Below are positions 36,132 to 45,387 of a stretch of 64,000 nucleotides of DNA, piece after piece. Position 1 is the stretch's first letter, and the number at the start of each line of letters is the position of its first letter. Under the pieces are notes generated by a model, which was not told where the DNA came from, did no database searches, and saw only the letters and a program-made list of their open reading frames with translations. A program made the translations under genes and the position numbers. Origin of the DNA: Paenibacillus uliginis N3/975 (lineage in GTDB: Bacteria > Bacillota > Bacilli > Paenibacillales > Paenibacillaceae); NCBI RefSeq assembly GCF_900177425.1, contig NZ_LT840184.1:4753705-4817704 (forward strand), read 5' to 3'.

Positions 36132-37307
36132 TCACTTTAATTGTACATTTATATTTCCTTTAACTTCATTCAATCGATTCATAACCTCATCTAAACGGCC
36201 GCCTTTGACGATTATTTGCCCGATCCGATCCGTACCCACTCGGAATTTGTTTATTTTGTCACCTATATTGTAATCAAAAGATATTTGAATAATATCTACA
36301 TGACTAGCGTTCCCATTCACAAGTTCAGTAATTTCACCCTCCTTGTCGGATAACAAGAGTTCACAGGCACAGGGTTGAAAAGACTGGACAGAAAAAATAG
36401 GGTTCATATGGAGAGCAGCCCTAACCATCTGTTCATAATAATCGAATCCATAGAAAGTAGACACTAGTTCCGGCAAACATGTTGCTCCCGCTCTACCCCC
36501 AATTTCAAGAACAAACACCTTTTCGTCTTTTAAAATAAAATCTGCATTAATCGCGCAATTATTTAGTTGCAGCGCCAGAATGCTTTGCTTTAACTGAGAG
36601 AATAGATCCTGCTCCACCTCATCTGGTAACTCGTAAGGTACATAATGACCGATAGGCACACCGGCGTCTCCATAAAACATAAGATCACCGTGCGGCATAA
36701 TAAATTGAATCTCGTTATTATACACAAAAGCTTGTGCTCCAAACTCGGTTCCTTCAATAAATTCTTCAACGATAAAAAAATCGAGTTTTGTGTCTCTTCT
36801 CACTTTTTCGTATGCGTAATCCACTTGTTCTATATCCGTTACCTTCACAATCCCCTTACTCGCTCCACTGTCTACAGCTTTAAAAATGAGAGGCAGCGAC
36901 AGTACTTCGAAGGCAGCATAGGCCTCCTCTTTATTTTTGACTTTTACAAATTTGGCGGTTCTCACGCCATGCTCCATAAAAGCCTGTTTCATTTCCCATT
37001 TATTTGACGATAGCTGGGCAGACTCGTAGTTCAAACCGCTAACCCCGATTTCATCAACTACCTTGCCAATCGACTTTACAGCCACATCCGTACCTGTCGT
37101 ACATATTCCATCGATTCCTTCAAGTCGGGCGATTTCCGCTACTTTATCTGTATCTGTTGTATCCTCATAATAAACTTTATCAGCCCAAGCAAATCCTGGG
37201 TAGTCTCCCTGCCTACTCAGAACAATGACGTACAATCCCATCTTTTTTGCTGTTTTAATTAAGGGAAGCTGGGAGATGCCTGCACCTAATACCATCAGTT
37301 TTTTCAT
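36132..37307 (-). CDS. ATP-grasp ligase in the glycan operon
   Basis: A 391-residue ATP-grasp enzyme. The N-terminal pre-ATP-grasp domain begins MKKLMVLGAGISQLPLIKTAKKMG. The central domain has SSNKWEMKQAFMEHGV near residue 103 and IFKAVDSGASKGIVKV near 140. VEEFIEGTEFGAQAFV near 180 and FILKDEKVFVLEIGGRAGATCLPELVS near 260-285 carry the Mg-binding residues. Such enzymes join a carboxylate to an amine or thiol. It overlaps the aminotransferase gene by four bases, so acylation of a newly made amino sugar with an amino acid or similar is plausible (inference). Confidence 0.83.
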   Translation of the reverse strand: MKKLMVLGAGISQLPLIKTAKKMGLYVIVLSRQGDYPGFAWADKVYYEDTTDTDKVAEIARLEGIDGICTTGTDVAVKSIGKVVDEIGVSGLNYESAQLSSNKWEMKQAFMEHGVRTAKFVKVKNKEEAYAAFEVLSLPLIFKAVDSGASKGIVKVTDIEQVDYAYEKVRRDTKLDFFIVEEFIEGTEFGAQAFVYNNEIQFIMPHGDLMFYGDAGVPIGHYVPYELPDEVEQDLFSQLKQSILALQLNNCAINADFILKDEKVFVLEIGGRAGATCLPELVSTFYGFDYYEQMVRAALHMNPIFSVQSFQPCACELLLSDKEGEITELVNGNASHVDIIQISFDYNIGDKINKFRVGTDRIGQIIVKGGRLDEVMNRLNEVKGNINVQLK

Positions 37308-38437
37308 GGTTTAAACTCCCTGATGCGGCTTATGATCCGTTCTTGGTCTTCTTCTGTTACATTCGGATGAATAGGGAGGGTGAGAATGCTTTTCCAGATT
37401 TCAGAGGAAAGCGGAACGACCGCTTTTAAATGGAGGTAGACTGGGTGAAGATGACATGGATAATAATGAACACCTGTAGCGATGTTATGTTCTTGCAGAT
37501 GAGCAATCATACGATCTCTCAAGGCTTCTTCCTTGAACTTAATCTGGAACAAATGCCATGCGCTTTTCGTATCCGTTTGTTCCTGAGGAAGCTCGATCCA
37601 CTCCAAATCTTTCAACTCCGACTGATAACGTTCAGCTATTTCCCTGCGTCTTCCGTTTAACCGATCCAGCTTGCCCAGCTGAACCAGACCAATGGCTGCC
37701 TGCATATCGTTCATATGATATTTGTATCCTACCTTATCAACGAAATACTGCCAGGCGTACACTTTTTCACTGGAGGACCGTATCCATGTATCACGTGAAA
37801 TACCAACCCATCTCTTCTCGCGAAGTTTCCGATTCATCCACTCTGTATTGCAAGTGATAGCCCCGCCTTCACCGCTGGTCAAATTCTTAACCGCGTGGAA
37901 GCTGAAACAAGTAATCTCGCTGGTCGATCCGATTCGTTTCCCTTTATACTCTGCACCGCAAGCATGCGCGGCATCTTCCACCACCTTAATTCCCTTCGAT
38001 TGTGCTAACTCATGTATTGCGTCCATGTCGCAAGGATGCCCCCCCATATGAACGACAATAATAGCTTTGGTCTTATCCGTAATTTTTCGTTCAATATCAG
38101 CTGGAGATATATTCATTGTAGATCTGTCGATATCTGCAAAAACCGGAGTTGCACCAACATAACTCACAGCGTGAACCGTGGATATGAATGTGATCGAAGG
38201 TACGATGACCTCATCACCGGGCCCGATTCCTAAAATATCCATAGCCAGATGGAGCGCAGCCGATCCGGAATTGAGTGCCACCGCAAAACGGCTGCCAACA
38301 AACTTGGCAAACTCTTGTTCAAATTGTTCGGTTTTAGGTCCAAGACCAAGCCATCCGGAACGTAAAACTTCCGTCACCGCGTCGATTTCCTCTTGGCCGA
38401 TGCTTGGTTGAAGAACGGGTATCAGTTTATGATCCAA
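37304..38437 (-). CDS. DegT/DnrJ/EryC1/StrS-family sugar aminotransferase
   Basis: A 377-residue PLP enzyme that aminates keto-sugar nucleotides. LNSGSAALHLAMDILGIGPGDEVIVPSITF near residues 56-85 is the cofactor region, EDAAHACGAEYKGKRIG near 155 is conserved, and FSFHAVKNLTSGEGGAI near 183-199 contains the PLP lysine. It starts with TTG at 38437 after AAAGGAGAGG. With RmlB/RmlC upstream in the pathway, the likely product is a dTDP-4-amino-4,6-dideoxyhexose (inference). It is coupled to the ATP-grasp gene. Confidence 0.92.
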   Translation of the reverse strand: MDHKLIPVLQPSIGQEEIDAVTEVLRSGWLGLGPKTEQFEQEFAKFVGSRFAVALNSGSAALHLAMDILGIGPGDEVIVPSITFISTVHAVSYVGATPVFADIDRSTMNISPADIERKITDKTKAIIVVHMGGHPCDMDAIHELAQSKGIKVVEDAAHACGAEYKGKRIGSTSEITCFSFHAVKNLTSGEGGAITCNTEWMNRKLREKRWVGISRDTWIRSSSEKVYAWQYFVDKVGYKYHMNDMQAAIGLVQLGKLDRLNGRRREIAERYQSELKDLEWIELPQEQTDTKSAWHLFQIKFKEEALRDRMIAHLQEHNIATGVHYYPCHLHPVYLHLKAVVPLSSEIWKSILTLPIHPNVTEEDQERIISRIREFKP

Positions 38438-38464
38438 GTGAACCTCTCCTTTCGTTATCCCCAG

Positions 38465-39493
38465 TTATTCCGACATAAAAATTTGTGAACGCCACCGCTC
38501 AGCACAAGCTTCCACCGAGAAATTTTCCCAGGCTACTTTTTCCGCATGATCTGCAATGTTTTGCCGCAGTTCCGGCTGTTCGATCAGCTCGACTATAGCC
38601 TTATACCACTCTTCGCTTGTTTCCGAGACAATCAGACCACTTTCTTTGCCCTGAACCCATTCTTCGTATGCCGGAGAGGAAGTGTAGATGCCCGGGATTC
38701 GGCAAGCCGAATATTCGCGGAATTTATTATTGCTCTTACAATCGTGCAGCAGTGTTCGCTCGAGCGGTGCCAATCCAATATCCCAGCTTGAACGATAAAG
38801 ACGTTTCAGAAAATTTTTATAATTTTCATCATAAGGTTCTGTGGACACCTGTGGTTTATCTGTAAGTTCTTCCGGAGCGTATCCACAAAACTCAATTCTC
38901 ACTTTATCCCCATACTTCCTTATGACCTCATCAAGTGCCTTAATAACAGGTTCGAAGGCCACCGGTTTTCTCCCACCTTCATAACCAATAACAATTTTGT
39001 CCTCTGCTTTTCTGTTCTTTTTCAATCCGGATAAGATCGAAAAATCAACACTTCCTGGAAAATATACAAGTTTATTCGGTTTAAAATGCGTGTCGAGATG
39101 TTTTGCAAAGAAACCTGAGGCGACTTTTACGATTTGAGCGTTTTTAAGAAACTTGACATACGTCTTTCTTCGCGACGATTCATGGTAATATCTCCCCATA
39201 TCCGAAGTAGGGGACATGGCTAAGAAATGATCGTCGATGGCATACACTGTTTTTTTTCCCATCTCACGGGCCATTTCAAGAAGTTTATACGCTTCTGGCT
39301 GAACCGTGCGAAAGAAGATGACGATATCCGCTGCTCCTAGTCTTGATTTGTCTACATCATTATCTGATCTGACATCAAACTGGCATACTCCGTTTTGTTC
39401 AAGATGCCTGAGCGGCTGCTCAATGCCAATTTTATATGATGCGATTTTTTCCGATCCGATGATGAGTACGTTCATATCTCCTCTTCTTCCCAT
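38465..39493 (-). CDS. Glycosyltransferase, GT-B-like, spore glycan locus
   Basis: A 342-residue protein with a GT1/GT4-like C-terminal half: FPGSVDF near 150, IGYEGGRKP near 170, DIGLAPLERTLLHDCKSNNKFREYSACRIPGIYTS near 240-275. The N-terminal half has VYAIDDHFLAMSP. It is a paralogue of the genes at 39512 and 53316, with the same order of motifs. The ATG at 39493 has GGGGGTG about 8 bases upstream. A TTG at 39499 and an ATG at 39475 are alternatives. Unlike its neighbour it carries no GX3 tag. Confidence 0.82.
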   Translation of the reverse strand: MGRRGDMNVLIIGSEKIASYKIGIEQPLRHLEQNGVCQFDVRSDNDVDKSRLGAADIVIFFRTVQPEAYKLLEMAREMGKKTVYAIDDHFLAMSPTSDMGRYYHESSRRKTYVKFLKNAQIVKVASGFFAKHLDTHFKPNKLVYFPGSVDFSILSGLKKNRKAEDKIVIGYEGGRKPVAFEPVIKALDEVIRKYGDKVRIEFCGYAPEELTDKPQVSTEPYDENYKNFLKRLYRSSWDIGLAPLERTLLHDCKSNNKFREYSACRIPGIYTSSPAYEEWVQGKESGLIVSETSEEWYKAIVELIEQPELRQNIADHAEKVAWENFSVEACAERWRSQIFMSE

Positions 39494-39511
39494 TCTCAAT
39501 CACCCCCTAAT

Positions 39512-40717
39512 TTATATTTTGAATATAAATCTCTTCCAGTTATCCAGACATGTATTCAGTGAAAAATGCTGTCTTACCGCCATCCCCGCATTTTCCTTGA
39601 TACGTTGCCTCATCGGCGGATCTTCAATCATAGCCTTGATCCCTTCATACCAAGCCTTCTCGGTATGTTCAACGAGATAGCCTGATTCACCCTGGGTAAC
39701 CCAAGGAACATAAACAGGGGACTTTGAATAAATTCCCGGAATTTGACAAGCGCCATATTCGCGGAATTTATTGTTCGTTTTCCCCTTGTTAAAGGAGTTA
39801 TTGGCAAGTGGAGCTATGCCTATATCCCAATTACACCGATTCAGTTCCTTCATGAAATCCTTGTATTCCATACCTCCACCTTCATATTTAACGCTTGGAT
39901 GATTGACAAAAGACTGAGGAAGGTAACCGAAAAACTCCAGCCTCACAAATCCCCCATAGTAGTCGAGTATCTTGTTCAGCGCCGGTATGACTGGAGCGAA
40001 ATCCTCCTCTTTTTCGCCACCAGCATAACCGATTACAATTTGTTCCCGCTCCCGGTCCACCCTACGCTGTTGATCGAGCCAGTCAAAATCGACACTGCCC
40101 GGAAAATATATAACATTTCTATTGAATCTTTCCTGAATATAGGTGCCGAGATCCGGAGAATCTACTTTAATGGTCTTCGCGTTTCTTAAGAACTTGATAA
40201 ACGTCTCTTTCCGGGCCGGATCGCAATAGTATTGTCCAACGGGGGTTGTCGGTTGAATTTCCAGAAAATTATCATCGATTACATATACAGTTCGCTTCCT
40301 GAGTTGATGGGCCAACTCCAGCAACGTATAGGCCGAAGGTTCAACATTGCGGACAAACACGATTGTGTCAGCAGCGGCTATCATTTCTTTACTCACTTCA
40401 TGCTCTAACTTCATGTCATATTGTAAATTCTCACGTTTTTTCAAAGCACTGAAAGGTTGGAGAACCCCAATCTCAAGGGAAGGAATCAATCCGGCCGCGA
40501 TCACAAGAACATCTGTTTTGGGCAGGTCAGACTCGATAACTGTCACTGCGTGATTAGAAACGACTTGGGCTGCTGTGCGTCCATGCAGAAAACCTTCCTC
40601 TCTTCCTCTTTGAAAACCGTCGATACGTCCTTTTTGATAAGCATTTAGGGTAACAGCGGGCTGTTTCTGTTGTATATGGCGGCGTGTTCTAGTCCTCTGT
40701 TTTTTTCTCAGAGCCAT
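39512..40717 (-). CDS. GX3-tagged glycosyltransferase, GT-B-like
   Basis: The ATG at 40717 is preceded by AAAGGAG at 9 bases; the frame upstream of it overlaps the previous gene. Residues 1-19 are very basic (RKKQRTRTRRH). Residues 26-50 form the tag, with Gly/Ala at positions 30, 34, 38, 42, 46 and 50. The catalytic part follows, parallel to the 38465 paralogue: VYVIDDNFLEIQPTTPVGQYY near 180, VIYFPGSVDFDWL near 235, IVIGYAGGEKE near 255, DIGIAPLANN and NNKFREYGACQIPGIY near 330-350. The acceptor and donor are unknown. Confidence 0.82.
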   Translation of the reverse strand: MALRKKQRTRTRRHIQQKQPAVTLNAYQKGRIDGFQRGREEGFLHGRTAAQVVSNHAVTVIESDLPKTDVLVIAAGLIPSLEIGVLQPFSALKKRENLQYDMKLEHEVSKEMIAAADTIVFVRNVEPSAYTLLELAHQLRKRTVYVIDDNFLEIQPTTPVGQYYCDPARKETFIKFLRNAKTIKVDSPDLGTYIQERFNRNVIYFPGSVDFDWLDQQRRVDREREQIVIGYAGGEKEEDFAPVIPALNKILDYYGGFVRLEFFGYLPQSFVNHPSVKYEGGGMEYKDFMKELNRCNWDIGIAPLANNSFNKGKTNNKFREYGACQIPGIYSKSPVYVPWVTQGESGYLVEHTEKAWYEGIKAMIEDPPMRQRIKENAGMAVRQHFSLNTCLDNWKRFIFKI

Positions 40718-40721
40718 CTTA

Positions 40722-40973
40722 TCATTCTCCTTTATAAGCTTCTTGATGGCCGGCGTCCATACCCTCCGTGTAGCCAACGTTAAATCCTTCATTGTAAGCT
40801 TCATCAAACCCCTTGTCATAGGATTGATTGTAGTCAACCGCTTGATGCTCAGGTGTGACTATATTCAGTCTTCTTCCCGTTACCGCCCTCCTTCTTCCGG
40901 TCAATCTCCTTCCTTTTAACACTCTTCTTTTCGATCTAAACTTCACGTTACGGCTTTTTTTAACTCTTCTCAT
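40722..40973 (-). CDS. Small basic protein made only of the leader and GX3 tag
   Basis: An 83-residue protein between two glycosyltransferase genes. Residues 1-36 contain about fifteen Arg/Lys. Residues 48-82 form a tag with small residues every fourth position (G55, A59, G63, G67, G71, G75, A79), mostly followed by Tyr or Phe. No catalytic domain is present. GGGTG lies 6-7 bases before the ATG at 40973, and the stop is two bases from the ribosome site of the next gene, so it is translated in the operon. Function unknown. An adaptor role is inference from the shared tag. Confidence 0.72.
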   Translation of the reverse strand: MRRVKKSRNVKFRSKRRVLKGRRLTGRRRAVTGRRLNIVTPEHQAVDYNQSYDKGFDEAYNEGFNVGYTEGMDAGHQEAYKGE

Positions 40974-40993
40974 GGATTTCACCCTCTGCTCAT

Positions 40994-42319
40994 TTAAATG
41001 TTATCTGCCTTAATCACCGGAGGCGGGATAACTGGTGCCCCCTCCTCGTAATCCCGAAGTTCATGAGGATTCACTGACAACGGTTGATAGGAGTCCAGGT
41101 ACCAAATAACTAATGTGTGTCGATTCAGAAACCGATGCAGCTTATTCCCTTTACGCTGAAATACACTGCCATCTCGCACTTTCACAAGCCTACCTTCTAT
41201 ATCCCAGTCGTCATGGACTGAATCATACACTGCCTTCTTGCGACGATTCACTTCCTCCATAGAGATGGTTTCACCAAGATGCCAATTCCGGAGATCAACC
41301 TGGGATACCCGAACGGCCTGAATTCCGCTTGCTCCATCAATCGGATAACGGCTCCCTTTCTCTATCCAATACGTTCTCGAACCAGCTCCTTGCACGATCA
41401 CACAGGTTGGGTATGAATCAATGGTTTGAAGGTTTGAGTTATCCATGTTACGTTGCCAATCAAGAAGCAGCATGCCATGAGGATCACTCCATTTATTGGA
41501 GTAAAAGTTCAGATTGTTAGCATATACTTGATCAAATCTGGAATTTAATGATTTCATACTCACACTGCCGTAATGATGGATAAAGGTATCATTTGCAATA
41601 ATAAGCTGCATTCCCAAAAGCCGGACACGCAGTCCATAGTCGTCATCTTCACAATTCCCGATTTCAAAACCTTCATCAAAATAACCTAATCGGATAAAAT
41701 CTTTCCGCCGGAGCAGCATGCAAAAACCTGTTAATCGGTTTGTTACGGACCAGCGCCGAGCATCAGATTTATTGTATAATTGAGAAAATTGCTGCATCTC
41801 CTCTGTATTCGTGTAACTGACATCGATTAATTGATCCCCACTGATGTAATTCGTCACAGGTCCAACAATTCCGAACTGTGAATTACTGTGCAGACAGGCA
41901 AGTAAGTTGGACAGCCAGTTCGTGGTAACGACAGAATCATTGTTCAAGATCATCAAAGTTGTTCCCTTTGCCATCATAAGCCCCTGGTTTACTGCCCCCG
42001 CAAACCCCAAATTTTCTTCATTGATCCGGAATCGGACCCCTTGAGCCGACTTAAGATACTCTGCGGTTCCGTCAACAGATGCATTGTCGATAATAATCAA
42101 TTCATATGGCTCATTTGTATATCGGAGAATACTTTCGATACACTCCTTCAAATAATGAAGCTGATTATAAGTTGGAATGATGATGCTCGTACCTTCAAAG
42201 TAAGTTGTGCTGCGGATGGCTCCCTCTGTTTTTCCACGCCTGTACCCATCCGCGTAACCAGTATCAAATCCTTTAAGATAGCCGTCTTTGTACCCTTGAT
42301 TGTCATGCACCCTGTTCAT
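40994..42319 (-). CDS. GX3-tagged GT2 glycosyltransferase with an extra C-terminal domain
   Basis: Residues 1-33 are the tag, with Gly at 9, 13, 17, 21, 25, 29 and 33. A GT2 catalytic domain follows: SIIIPTYNQLHYLKECIESIL near 46, LIIIDNASVDGTAEYL near 74, the metal-binding LNNDSVVTTNWL near 124 and an EDDDYGLRVRLLG acceptor motif near 220. The last 140 residues do not belong to GT2. They include VIVQGAGSRTYWIEKGSRYPID and a Trp/His-rich segment, and look like a small repeat-forming beta domain. AAGGAG precedes the ATG. It overlaps the GT-D gene by 4 bases. Confidence 0.85.
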   Translation of the reverse strand: MNRVHDNQGYKDGYLKGFDTGYADGYRRGKTEGAIRSTTYFEGTSIIIPTYNQLHYLKECIESILRYTNEPYELIIIDNASVDGTAEYLKSAQGVRFRINEENLGFAGAVNQGLMMAKGTTLMILNNDSVVTTNWLSNLLACLHSNSQFGIVGPVTNYISGDQLIDVSYTNTEEMQQFSQLYNKSDARRWSVTNRLTGFCMLLRRKDFIRLGYFDEGFEIGNCEDDDYGLRVRLLGMQLIIANDTFIHHYGSVSMKSLNSRFDQVYANNLNFYSNKWSDPHGMLLLDWQRNMDNSNLQTIDSYPTCVIVQGAGSRTYWIEKGSRYPIDGASGIQAVRVSQVDLRNWHLGETISMEEVNRRKKAVYDSVHDDWDIEGRLVKVRDGSVFQRKGNKLHRFLNRHTLVIWYLDSYQPLSVNPHELRDYEEGAPVIPPPVIKADNI

Positions 42320-43398
42320 AAGACTGACTCTCCTTGAGCTAATGAATCAGCCAGATGTCCGAAGTCAAGTGCAACTTTGCCTAACTCAGAAGCAATACGC
42401 TGAACGATAATTACAGCCGGAATGCCGGCTCCGACGAGTGCAATATCGAATTCACGGGCAGCGGATATTTCATGCATGACTCTCTGGATATCCCGTATTC
42501 CATCCACAGGGGTAACGACACCAGTCACACGGACACCGTTTTCTTCAAGTACCTTCGAAAGCCCAGGAGCTGAGTTTCCCACGATTAGCACACGATAGCC
42601 CGAGAGTATCCCCCGAATAAAACCTTCCAGATGCAATGCATAGTTAATTGTCGATAAAGTCAATTTCAGGTTTCGGTAATCAATGCCATGAGCTTTCAAT
42701 ACGGAAAACGCAAGAGGTTGAAAGTTGGATAGTCGCAGTTTTGGAATTCCTACAATATCCGCTTTTCTAATAGCCGCAGCCAGCATATCCCGGGCCGTAA
42801 GATCCGGCAAATTAACACCGGAATAACTTAAAAAATGTCCTTCTTTCCGCACCTCTTCCTCACTCATCACAACTTCCTGTGCCAGCGTCAGCAATTCTCC
42901 ATCTCCCAGGCGAATAACAGACAAGGATGAGCGCTTTTTCAGAGCACCCCTAATCTTCCCCGCAATTTCCGAGGCACTGAGAAGTCTATAATTGTGCGAA
43001 CTCATGTGCTTCATGCCAACTTCGATAATCTGTCGAACTGAAATTCCGGGGAGAATCTCGAGTTCTGGGAGGATAGAGTCCACAATACCCTCTCCTCCGT
43101 CATATAATCCTTTTTTGTACTCATCGTCGGAGCTTTCATATACGACTTTGTCGGGCACCGGTTGCACTATCGGCACGGTTTGCATCGCCCTCATCCATGC
43201 CTCGTCATAACCGGAATCGAAGCCTTGGTTAAACGAAGCGGACGCTTGCTCCAACAACTTCTGTTCACAATCACAATCGGATGGTACGAAAACTTTGCCG
43301 GAGGATGTTCTCCGTCGCTTGCTGAATTCTCGCTTAAGAATACGTTTCTTCACTTGCCTTTTCCTTATTTTTCCTAAGCGCTGTCGTATGGTGATCAC
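42316..43398 (-). CDS. GX3-tagged GT-D fold glycosyltransferase
   Basis: Residues 1-31 are strongly basic (RQRLGKIRKRQVKKRILKR). A short tag follows at 55-71 with small residues at 55, 59, 63, 67 and 71, and a second weak one near 97-101. From about residue 140 the sequence matches the GT-D fold (DUF1792) family: LSVIRLGDGELLTLAQEV near 163 is the signature, followed by VGIPKLR and VLIVGNSAPGLSKVL. The end is VALDFGHLADSL. It starts with GTG at 43398, where the ribosome site is weak (GATGGG). Donor and acceptor unknown. Confidence 0.82.
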   Translation of the reverse strand: MITIRQRLGKIRKRQVKKRILKREFSKRRRTSSGKVFVPSDCDCEQKLLEQASASFNQGFDSGYDEAWMRAMQTVPIVQPVPDKVVYESSDDEYKKGLYDGGEGIVDSILPELEILPGISVRQIIEVGMKHMSSHNYRLLSASEIAGKIRGALKKRSSLSVIRLGDGELLTLAQEVVMSEEEVRKEGHFLSYSGVNLPDLTARDMLAAAIRKADIVGIPKLRLSNFQPLAFSVLKAHGIDYRNLKLTLSTINYALHLEGFIRGILSGYRVLIVGNSAPGLSKVLEENGVRVTGVVTPVDGIRDIQRVMHEISAAREFDIALVGAGIPAVIIVQRIASELGKVALDFGHLADSLAQGESVL

Positions 43399-43470
43399 CC
43401 CATCTTACGCTCAATATATTCTTTTTAATGAAATAGGAAACGGGTATACCCATCCATTTTCACCTATCGA

Positions 43471-44607
43471 CTAAGGAAAAATGATGTCTAACATGGAGGT
43501 CAATCTTTTATGGTAGGTATGATCTCTTCTCGTTCTCATCAAGCTGTTAAAGGCCATTTGTTGTCGTTCTTCTTCATGCTGCAAATAATATTCAATCTTT
43601 TCTACCAGCTCATCATAAGAACCATAGGTTCCGATTTCAGTTCCCGTGGAATATAACTGACCTAGATCCTGACGTACATCGGACAATTGAAGTGTGGCGC
43701 AGCCGGCTATTTCAAATGTTCGTGGATTGACGGAATGAGCTGGTATTTTGTAGCCATTGGCATTAATCGTATCGTCATCTGCTGCGCGGTGAAGGTTAAT
43801 TACTATTTTCGCTCCATTGTAATAACTAGCCGTATCTTCAGGAGTCATCCAATCGCCAAGCTTGATTTTTTCAGACAGGAGGGAGTAGTTTTGCAGCCGA
43901 TCCCACCACCATCCGGAGATAACCACCTTTTTATTTTTTAAAAACGGGGCGAGTCGATCGATTGCCTCTACCCGGTTCCAAAATGCTGTCCCAATAAAAC
44001 AGATGTCGGATTGATAAGAAGTGGGTACGTGTTTGGGGTGAAAAACATTCGGATTAACCGCGAATGGAAGGTGATAAACCTGCTGACATCCTAACTTTCG
44101 GTAAAAGGACAGGCAGCTTGATTCAAGCGTAAAAATATAATCGTATCGGGGCGCAATCGATACCGTCCAATCCGTGTAGTACGGATCGTCGGTAAACCAG
44201 ACGGCCGTTCTAAATCCGTTTTGTCTGAGCCTCTTGACGGTATCAGCCTCCAGAACTACTCCGTTCAGAACGAGCACAAGATCGGGTTGCGCTTTTTTAG
44301 CCAGAGCAACCACGTCTTCCGAAGGATTAGCAACCGTAAGCTTACGGACTAAATCGTTAAAAGCGTCAATTACCGCCTGGTCCAGCGCTGGATACGGAAC
44401 GCCGATACCCGCGGTCACATATAGAATATGGAGATCCCTAACGGGTACTTTGTTCTGCGGTAGTGTGCGTAGGGCGGCTTTGGAAAATCCGATCCGGTAT
44501 CCCTCTCTGCGTCCCTGCTCAAAACCGTCTTCGTATCCTTTTTGTTTCGCGGATTGCTCCGATAACCACGCTCCCTGCTGTAACAAATTCACTTCTGTTG
44601 TTTGCAT
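43471..44607 (-). CDS. GX3-tagged CgeB-like glycosyltransferase
   Basis: Residues 19-45 form the tag (Gly at 24, 28, 32, 36 and 40, Ala at 44). The rest matches the CgeB/glycosyl transferase group 1 family: WFTDDPYYTDW near 140, YDYIFTLESSCLSFY near 155, HLPFAVNPNVFHP near 180, ICFIGTAFWNRV near 205 and HSVNPRTFEIAGCATLQLSD near 300. In B. subtilis CgeB acts on the outermost spore layer under sigma-K and GerE control. GGAGG lies 9 bases before the ATG. The 35-70 base gaps on both sides are consistent with one transcript. Confidence 0.88.
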   Translation of the reverse strand: MQTTEVNLLQQGAWLSEQSAKQKGYEDGFEQGRREGYRIGFSKAALRTLPQNKVPVRDLHILYVTAGIGVPYPALDQAVIDAFNDLVRKLTVANPSEDVVALAKKAQPDLVLVLNGVVLEADTVKRLRQNGFRTAVWFTDDPYYTDWTVSIAPRYDYIFTLESSCLSFYRKLGCQQVYHLPFAVNPNVFHPKHVPTSYQSDICFIGTAFWNRVEAIDRLAPFLKNKKVVISGWWWDRLQNYSLLSEKIKLGDWMTPEDTASYYNGAKIVINLHRAADDDTINANGYKIPAHSVNPRTFEIAGCATLQLSDVRQDLGQLYSTGTEIGTYGSYDELVEKIEYYLQHEEERQQMAFNSLMRTRRDHTYHKRLTSMLDIIFP

Positions 44608-44646
44608 GCAGTCAAGCCTCCGGATTCATTCTTTCTAACATTACTT

Positions 44647-45357
44647 TCATTTCATGAGCCGGTCGCTAGCTTGATGCAAAGACTGGAAGGTTCCTGCATC
44701 CGTCCACCATCCGTCTAAAACGTCATAGGCAAGTTGTCCCTCAGATGCGTACACGTTGTTAACATCGGTGATCTCCAGTTCGCCGCGACCGGAAGGTTTA
44801 ATGGTCCGAATCTTATCAAAAACAGCGGTATCATACATATAAATGCCGGTTACACAAAAATCTGATTTTGGCTTTTCAGGCTTTTCTTCAATCATTAAAA
44901 TTTTATCTTCTTCCAGAATAGGAACTCCGTATCTCTTAGGGTCATGTACTTTTTTCAAAAGTACACGAGCTCCCTCTGCCTGTTCGCGAAAGGATTGAAC
45001 GTACGTTGTTAGAGGATTCTCGAACAAATTATCCCCGAGAAGTACAACGAATTTTTCATCCGGCTTCATGATAGGTTCGGCGAGTGACAACGCTTGGGCA
45101 ATCCCGCCGGCCTCTTCCTGAATTTTATAGGTGATTCGAACTCCCCACTCCTTTCCACCGCCCAACAGTTCAGTGTATAAACCTGCAGAATGCTTGCCAA
45201 TCACCAATAGAATTTCTTCGATACCCGCATTTCGCAATTTCTCTACCCCGTGACAAATCATTGGAATTTTTCCGACAGGCAGCAAATGTTTATTTATTAT
45301 TTTTGTCAGCGGGTAAAGACGGGTGCCGGTACCTCCTGCCAGTATGACGCCCTTCAT
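44647..45357 (-). CDS. Sugar-1-phosphate nucleotidyltransferase (SpsI/RmlA-like)
   Basis: A 236-residue nucleotidyltransferase. LAGGTGTRLYPLTKIINKHLLPVG at residues 6-29 is the NTP-binding loop, VVLLGDNLFENPL near 105 contains the metal-binding Asp, and EEKPEKPKSDFCVTGIYMYD near 150 is the sugar-binding region. The length (about 240) fits the short glucose-1-phosphate thymidylyltransferase group, including B. subtilis SpsI, rather than 290-residue RmlA. It likely supplies dTDP-glucose to RmlB/RmlC. AGGAAGGG precedes the ATG. Confidence 0.88.
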   Translation of the reverse strand: MKGVILAGGTGTRLYPLTKIINKHLLPVGKIPMICHGVEKLRNAGIEEILLVIGKHSAGLYTELLGGGKEWGVRITYKIQEEAGGIAQALSLAEPIMKPDEKFVVLLGDNLFENPLTTYVQSFREQAEGARVLLKKVHDPKRYGVPILEEDKILMIEEKPEKPKSDFCVTGIYMYDTAVFDKIRTIKPSGRGELEITDVNNVYASEGQLAYDVLDGWWTDAGTFQSLHQASDRLMK

Positions 45358-45387
45358 ATAACCCTTCCTCTCTGCAAAGAAATCGAC

